Below are positions 21,346-23,548 of a stretch of 23,548 bases of DNA, in pieces. Every line of letters begins with the position of its first letter. The stretch's first letter is position 1. The stretch lies in contig CAJODU010000032.1 in NCBI GenBank assembly GCA_905233325.1, positions 1 to 23,548 on the forward strand, written 5' to 3'. This DNA is from an uncultured Selenomonadaceae bacterium. Its GTDB lineage: Bacteria; Bacillota; Negativicutes; Selenomonadales; Selenomonadaceae. Both the position numbers and the translations under genes were made by a program. Below the pieces are notes generated by a model that had not been told where the DNA came from, made no database searches, and worked only from the letters and a program-made list of their open reading frames with translations.

Positions 21346-22083
21346 ATGGAATATCGGCGAATTTTGGCGATTGGTGATATGCACGGACATTTTACGCGAT
21401 TATTATCGTTGATTCACAAGGTCAATTTCGATCCTGAACAGGATTTATTGATTTTGTTGGGTGATTATATTGATCGCGGTGAAGAAAATATGCGCTGCCT
21501 TCGCTGGGCAATGGAAATGAGTGAAAAGAAAAATGTCATTGCTCTTCGTGGCAATCATGAGCAAATGATGTTATACTACTACTTGCTTGATCAAAGAGAA
21601 GGCGGAATTTGGCTCCCGAATGGCGGCAAGTATTCAAAATTGGAACTTGATGCTTGGATCAAGCGAGAACCTGATGCCTTACAGAGAGTTTTGGAGTTTA
21701 TCGAGCAAAGACCGTTGTATCATCAGCTTTTTGTAAATGGCAAGGAATATATCTTTTGTCATGCCGGACTAAAGCCGAATGTATCTTTAGAAAATCAAGT
21801 TGAAGATGATCTGCTTTGGATTCGTGAAGAATTTTATTTGAATTATACAGGTAAGGCTGAAGTCATAGTTGGACATACACCGACGCCTTATTTTGATATT
21901 TCAAATTCCTACTTGCTGCAGGATAAAACTAATGAATATTATCCTCTCTTTTTGAAGAATCACATTACAATTATAGATACCGGCTCTTTTCTGCCTAAGG
22001 GTAGGATTTCCTGTATTGATGTTTTGAGTGGCAAAGTTTGGCAGAGTGATCCTGATTCTTCATCAATTCAATGGGATTTTTGA
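21346..22083 (+). CDS. PPP-family protein phosphatase / symmetrical Ap4A hydrolase-like metallophosphoesterase
   Basis: The product has 245 residues with the PPP metal motifs in order: GDMHGH (10-15), GDYIDRGEENMR (about 40-51), RGNHEQM, the late FCHAGLKPN and VGHTPTP. This is the layout of bacterial PrpA/PrpB-type serine/threonine phosphatases and of ApaH; the short length and the WLPNGGKYS insertion fit the bacterial PPP group. It is cytoplasmic, with no signal peptide. It may remove phosphate from Ser, Thr or His, or split dinucleoside tetraphosphates. The ATG at 21346 has GAGG 8 nt upstream. Its TGA stop is 1 nt before the tmcAL ATG, so translation is probably coupled. Confidence 0.9.
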   Translation: MEYRRILAIGDMHGHFTRLLSLIHKVNFDPEQDLLILLGDYIDRGEENMRCLRWAMEMSEKKNVIALRGNHEQMMLYYYLLDQREGGIWLPNGGKYSKLELDAWIKREPDALQRVLEFIEQRPLYHQLFVNGKEYIFCHAGLKPNVSLENQVEDDLLWIREEFYLNYTGKAEVIVGHTPTPYFDISNSYLLQDKTNEYYPLFLKNHITIIDTGSFLPKGRISCIDVLSGKVWQSDPDSSSIQWDF

Positions 22084-22084
22084 T

Positions 22085-23287
22085 ATGGTTGTGGGAATTA
22101 TTGCGGAATATAATCCGTTTCATAATGGACATCGTTATCAAATTGAGCAAATTCGAAAACGTATAAAAAATGCAGCTATAGTTGCAGTAATGAGCGGTAA
22201 TTTCACTCAGCGCGGCGAACCTGCTATATTGAACAAATTTACCAGGGCAGCATTGGCGGTCAATGGTGGCTGTGATTTAGTTTTGGAATTGCCTTTTACA
22301 TCTGCCGTGCGAAGTGCTCAAGATTTTGCACGCGGTGGAGTGAACCTGCTGAAAAATTTAGGTATAGTTGATATTTTGGCATTCGGCTCAGAATTAAATG
22401 ATATAGAAATATTAAAACAAGCTGCCGAACGAATGAACGATACAGACTTTAAAAATTATCTGCAGGATAAGCTGAATACCGGCATATCCTATGCAAATGC
22501 AGTTTGTCAAATACTATCAAATTTAACAGGTACAGTTGAAAAATATTTACGCCTTCCAAATGTGATGTTAGCGATAGAATATCTAAGAGCTTTACAATCG
22601 ACAAACATTGAGCCTCTTTTAATACCTCGCAATGCAGCTCAACACAATGATAAAATCTTACATTCAAGTATATCCAGTGCAACATCTATTCGCAATGCAC
22701 TTTACTCCAAAAGCCCTGATTGGGGGAATATTTCCAAAAATATAGACAGTAAAACTCTATACGCTCTAAAAAGTGCCGATTTACCTATCATTGAATACCT
22801 GTTCAGACCGCTCCTCACGAAGATCATTTGCAGTAATGTAAATGAGTTGAAAAATATTTATGGTATGAACGAAGGGTTAGAAAACAGGCTGATAAATGCT
22901 ATACACTCAACTCAAAATTTTAATGAATTTTTAGATTTTATTGTAAGTCGACGTTATACCAGAACCAGAATACAAAGATTAGTAATACATTTACTGACAG
23001 GTTTGACAAAAGAGCAAGTAAAAATCTTTGATGAGACGCACTATGCGAGAATTTTGTCATTTAATCAGCGTGGACGTGAACTCATCAAAGAGATTAAAAA
23101 ATCACCTCTAATAACCAAAATAACCCGATACATAACAAGCCAAGCCATTTACGAACGAAGCAATATTTTTAAAGTATATCAACAAAAACTTTCGTTGGAT
23201 ATAATTTCTTCTGATATATTTTCAATTACACATCGAAATATAAAATTGGGACAAGACTTCACAATTTCTCCGATATATTGCCCTTGA
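22085..23287 (+). CDS. tmcAL: tRNA(Met) cytidine acetate ligase TmcAL
   Basis: The product has 400 residues (Bacillus YlbM/TmcAL is 415). This enzyme activates acetate with ATP and forms N4-acetylcytidine at the wobble base of elongator tRNA-Met. The N-terminal nucleotidyltransferase domain starts VVGIIAEYNPFHNGHRYQI, with HxGH (the HNGH of FHNGH), then VMSGNFTQRGEPAILNKFTRA and LPFTSAVRSAQDFARGGVNLL, all family hallmarks. The C-terminal part (SRRYTRTRIQRLVIHLLTGL, ILSFNQRGRELI) is also typical. I chose the ATG at 22085, which overlaps the upstream TGA as TGATATG, rather than the frame extension to 22028. The start has no strong ribosome site, which fits coupling to the phosphatase. Confidence 0.93.
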   Translation: MVVGIIAEYNPFHNGHRYQIEQIRKRIKNAAIVAVMSGNFTQRGEPAILNKFTRAALAVNGGCDLVLELPFTSAVRSAQDFARGGVNLLKNLGIVDILAFGSELNDIEILKQAAERMNDTDFKNYLQDKLNTGISYANAVCQILSNLTGTVEKYLRLPNVMLAIEYLRALQSTNIEPLLIPRNAAQHNDKILHSSISSATSIRNALYSKSPDWGNISKNIDSKTLYALKSADLPIIEYLFRPLLTKIICSNVNELKNIYGMNEGLENRLINAIHSTQNFNEFLDFIVSRRYTRTRIQRLVIHLLTGLTKEQVKIFDETHYARILSFNQRGRELIKEIKKSPLITKITRYITSQAIYERSNIFKVYQQKLSLDIISSDIFSITHRNIKLGQDFTISPIYCP

Positions 23288-23291
23288 AAAT

Positions 23292-23397
23292 TCAATTTTG
23301 ATCGGTTGAAAAGTTGAGCATATGATTATAGCCCCACTGATAAAGTTCATTGAGAGCTGGGATCAACTCCAAGCCCAAAGGCGTGAGAGAATATCTA
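23292..23397 (-). pseudogene. HxlR-family regulator, C-terminal remnant cut by an insertion sequence
   Basis: Hand translation of the minus strand gives YSLTPLGLELIPALNELYQWGYNHM and then nine residues to a TGA at 23294. YSLT..G..LIP.L..L..WG is the end of the HxlR-type winged-helix regulators (consensus RVEYSLT..G), which often answer to redox or electrophile stress. Only 33 codons remain. The residue before YSLT belongs to the insertion-sequence end. The rest of the gene, if kept, lies beyond the element to the right. It is convergent with tmcAL, 4 bp apart. Confidence 0.75.
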
Positions 23398-23548
23398 GGG
23401 CGTGTTGGTAAAGTCATTTTAGTTGAATTTTGATCGCTGCTAACACTACGAAATTCCAAAAGCAAATCGACAATTTATCGTAGCGGGTGGCTATATGACG
23501 ATATTGTTTGATTTTACCAAAGAATCGCTCAACTATATTTCTCTGTTT
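23398..23548 (-). mobile_element. IS5-family insertion sequence, one end (runs off the window)
   Basis: The element's inner sequence encodes a DDE transposase C-terminus (23414-23548). Its outer end probably begins GGGCGTGTTGGTAAAG (23398-23413), which resembles the terminal repeats of the IS427-type subgroup, preceded by CTA (possible TA or CTAG target). The transposase stop overlaps this terminal region. The other end and the target duplication are outside the window, so family and boundary are tentative. Confidence 0.75.
23414..23548 (-). CDS. IS5-family DDE transposase, C-terminal fragment
   Basis: The last 44 residues are visible on the minus strand, continuing past the window edge: KQRNIVERFFGKIKQYRHIA, then TRYDKLSICFWNF and a hydrophobic tail, with the stop at 23416-23414. 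The catalytic glutamate lies in R-N-I-V-E-R-F-F-G-K-I-K, an exact R-x3-E-x6-K signature of IS4/IS5-type DDE transposases. The following IATRYDK is typical of the IS427 subgroup, which often uses two overlapping frames with a frameshift. The N-terminal part is not in the window, so I cannot tell whether the gene is intact. Confidence 0.85.
   Translation of the reverse strand, partial: KQRNIVERFFGKIKQYRHIATRYDKLSICFWNFVVLAAIKIQLK

Noticed and set aside
23281..23300. A/T hairpin between tmcAL and the HxlR remnant
   Set aside because: AAAATT-C-AATTTT is all A-T with a one-base loop and is too weak to call a terminator.

Overview
The window (about 38-40% GC by eye) fits a diderm, anaerobic Firmicute of the Negativicutes (Selenomonas/Veillonella side). 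Firmicute markers are a sigH-type sigma factor next to yacP, sepF downstream of yggS, a DeoR regulator and A-rich Shine-Dalgarno/sigma-A promoters. An LptA/OstA-like periplasmic protein implies an LPS outer membrane. An anaerobic ThiH (tyrosine lyase) route to the thiazole fits an anaerobe. A perfect 16-bp parS site at 4815-4830 suggests the origin-proximal part of the chromosome. This assignment is inference; no phylogeny was run.

Layout. 1-827 (-): N-terminal part of an MFS drug-efflux-type permease. 946-1836 (-): Tat-signal metallophosphoesterase. 1976-4804 (+): thiazole operon of a ThiS-ThiG fusion, ThiH and a TenI/ThiE-like protein; no thiF, thiC, thiD or TPP riboswitch is visible. 4815-4830: parS. 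4851-5318 (-): Hsp20, whose promoter carries a direct-repeat array and a hairpin at the transcript start. 5522-8092 (-): copper ATPase CopA with a CopZ-like domain fused at its C-terminus, preceded by an internal AGGAGG and ATG. 8202-9476 (-): yggS-sepF. 9599-11014 (-): yacP and sigH, each with its own consensus promoter. 11154-12239 (+): HD-GYP protein with an altered metal site. 12270-14566 (-): deoR-type regulator, lipid kinase and lptA-like gene in one close-packed operon, divergent from a DUF401 membrane protein at 14749-15978 (+). 16034-16515 (-): RNase P RNA with a consensus promoter. 16562-21221 (-): four close-packed genes (secreted DUF4367-like protein, unknown protein, secreted 4x PG-binding/3D-domain protein, PMI-ROK fusion). 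21346-23287 (+): PPP-type phosphatase followed by tmcAL. 23292-23548 (-): the C-terminal remnant of an HxlR-family regulator cut by an IS5-family element that runs off the window.

Most of the window is ordinary chromosome. No defence system, CRISPR array or prophage is seen. The most interesting points are three protein fusions (ThiS-ThiG, CopA-CopZ with an apparent internal start, PMI-ROK kinase), the parS site, the HD-GYP protein lacking its HD dyad, and the unusual hsp20 control region.
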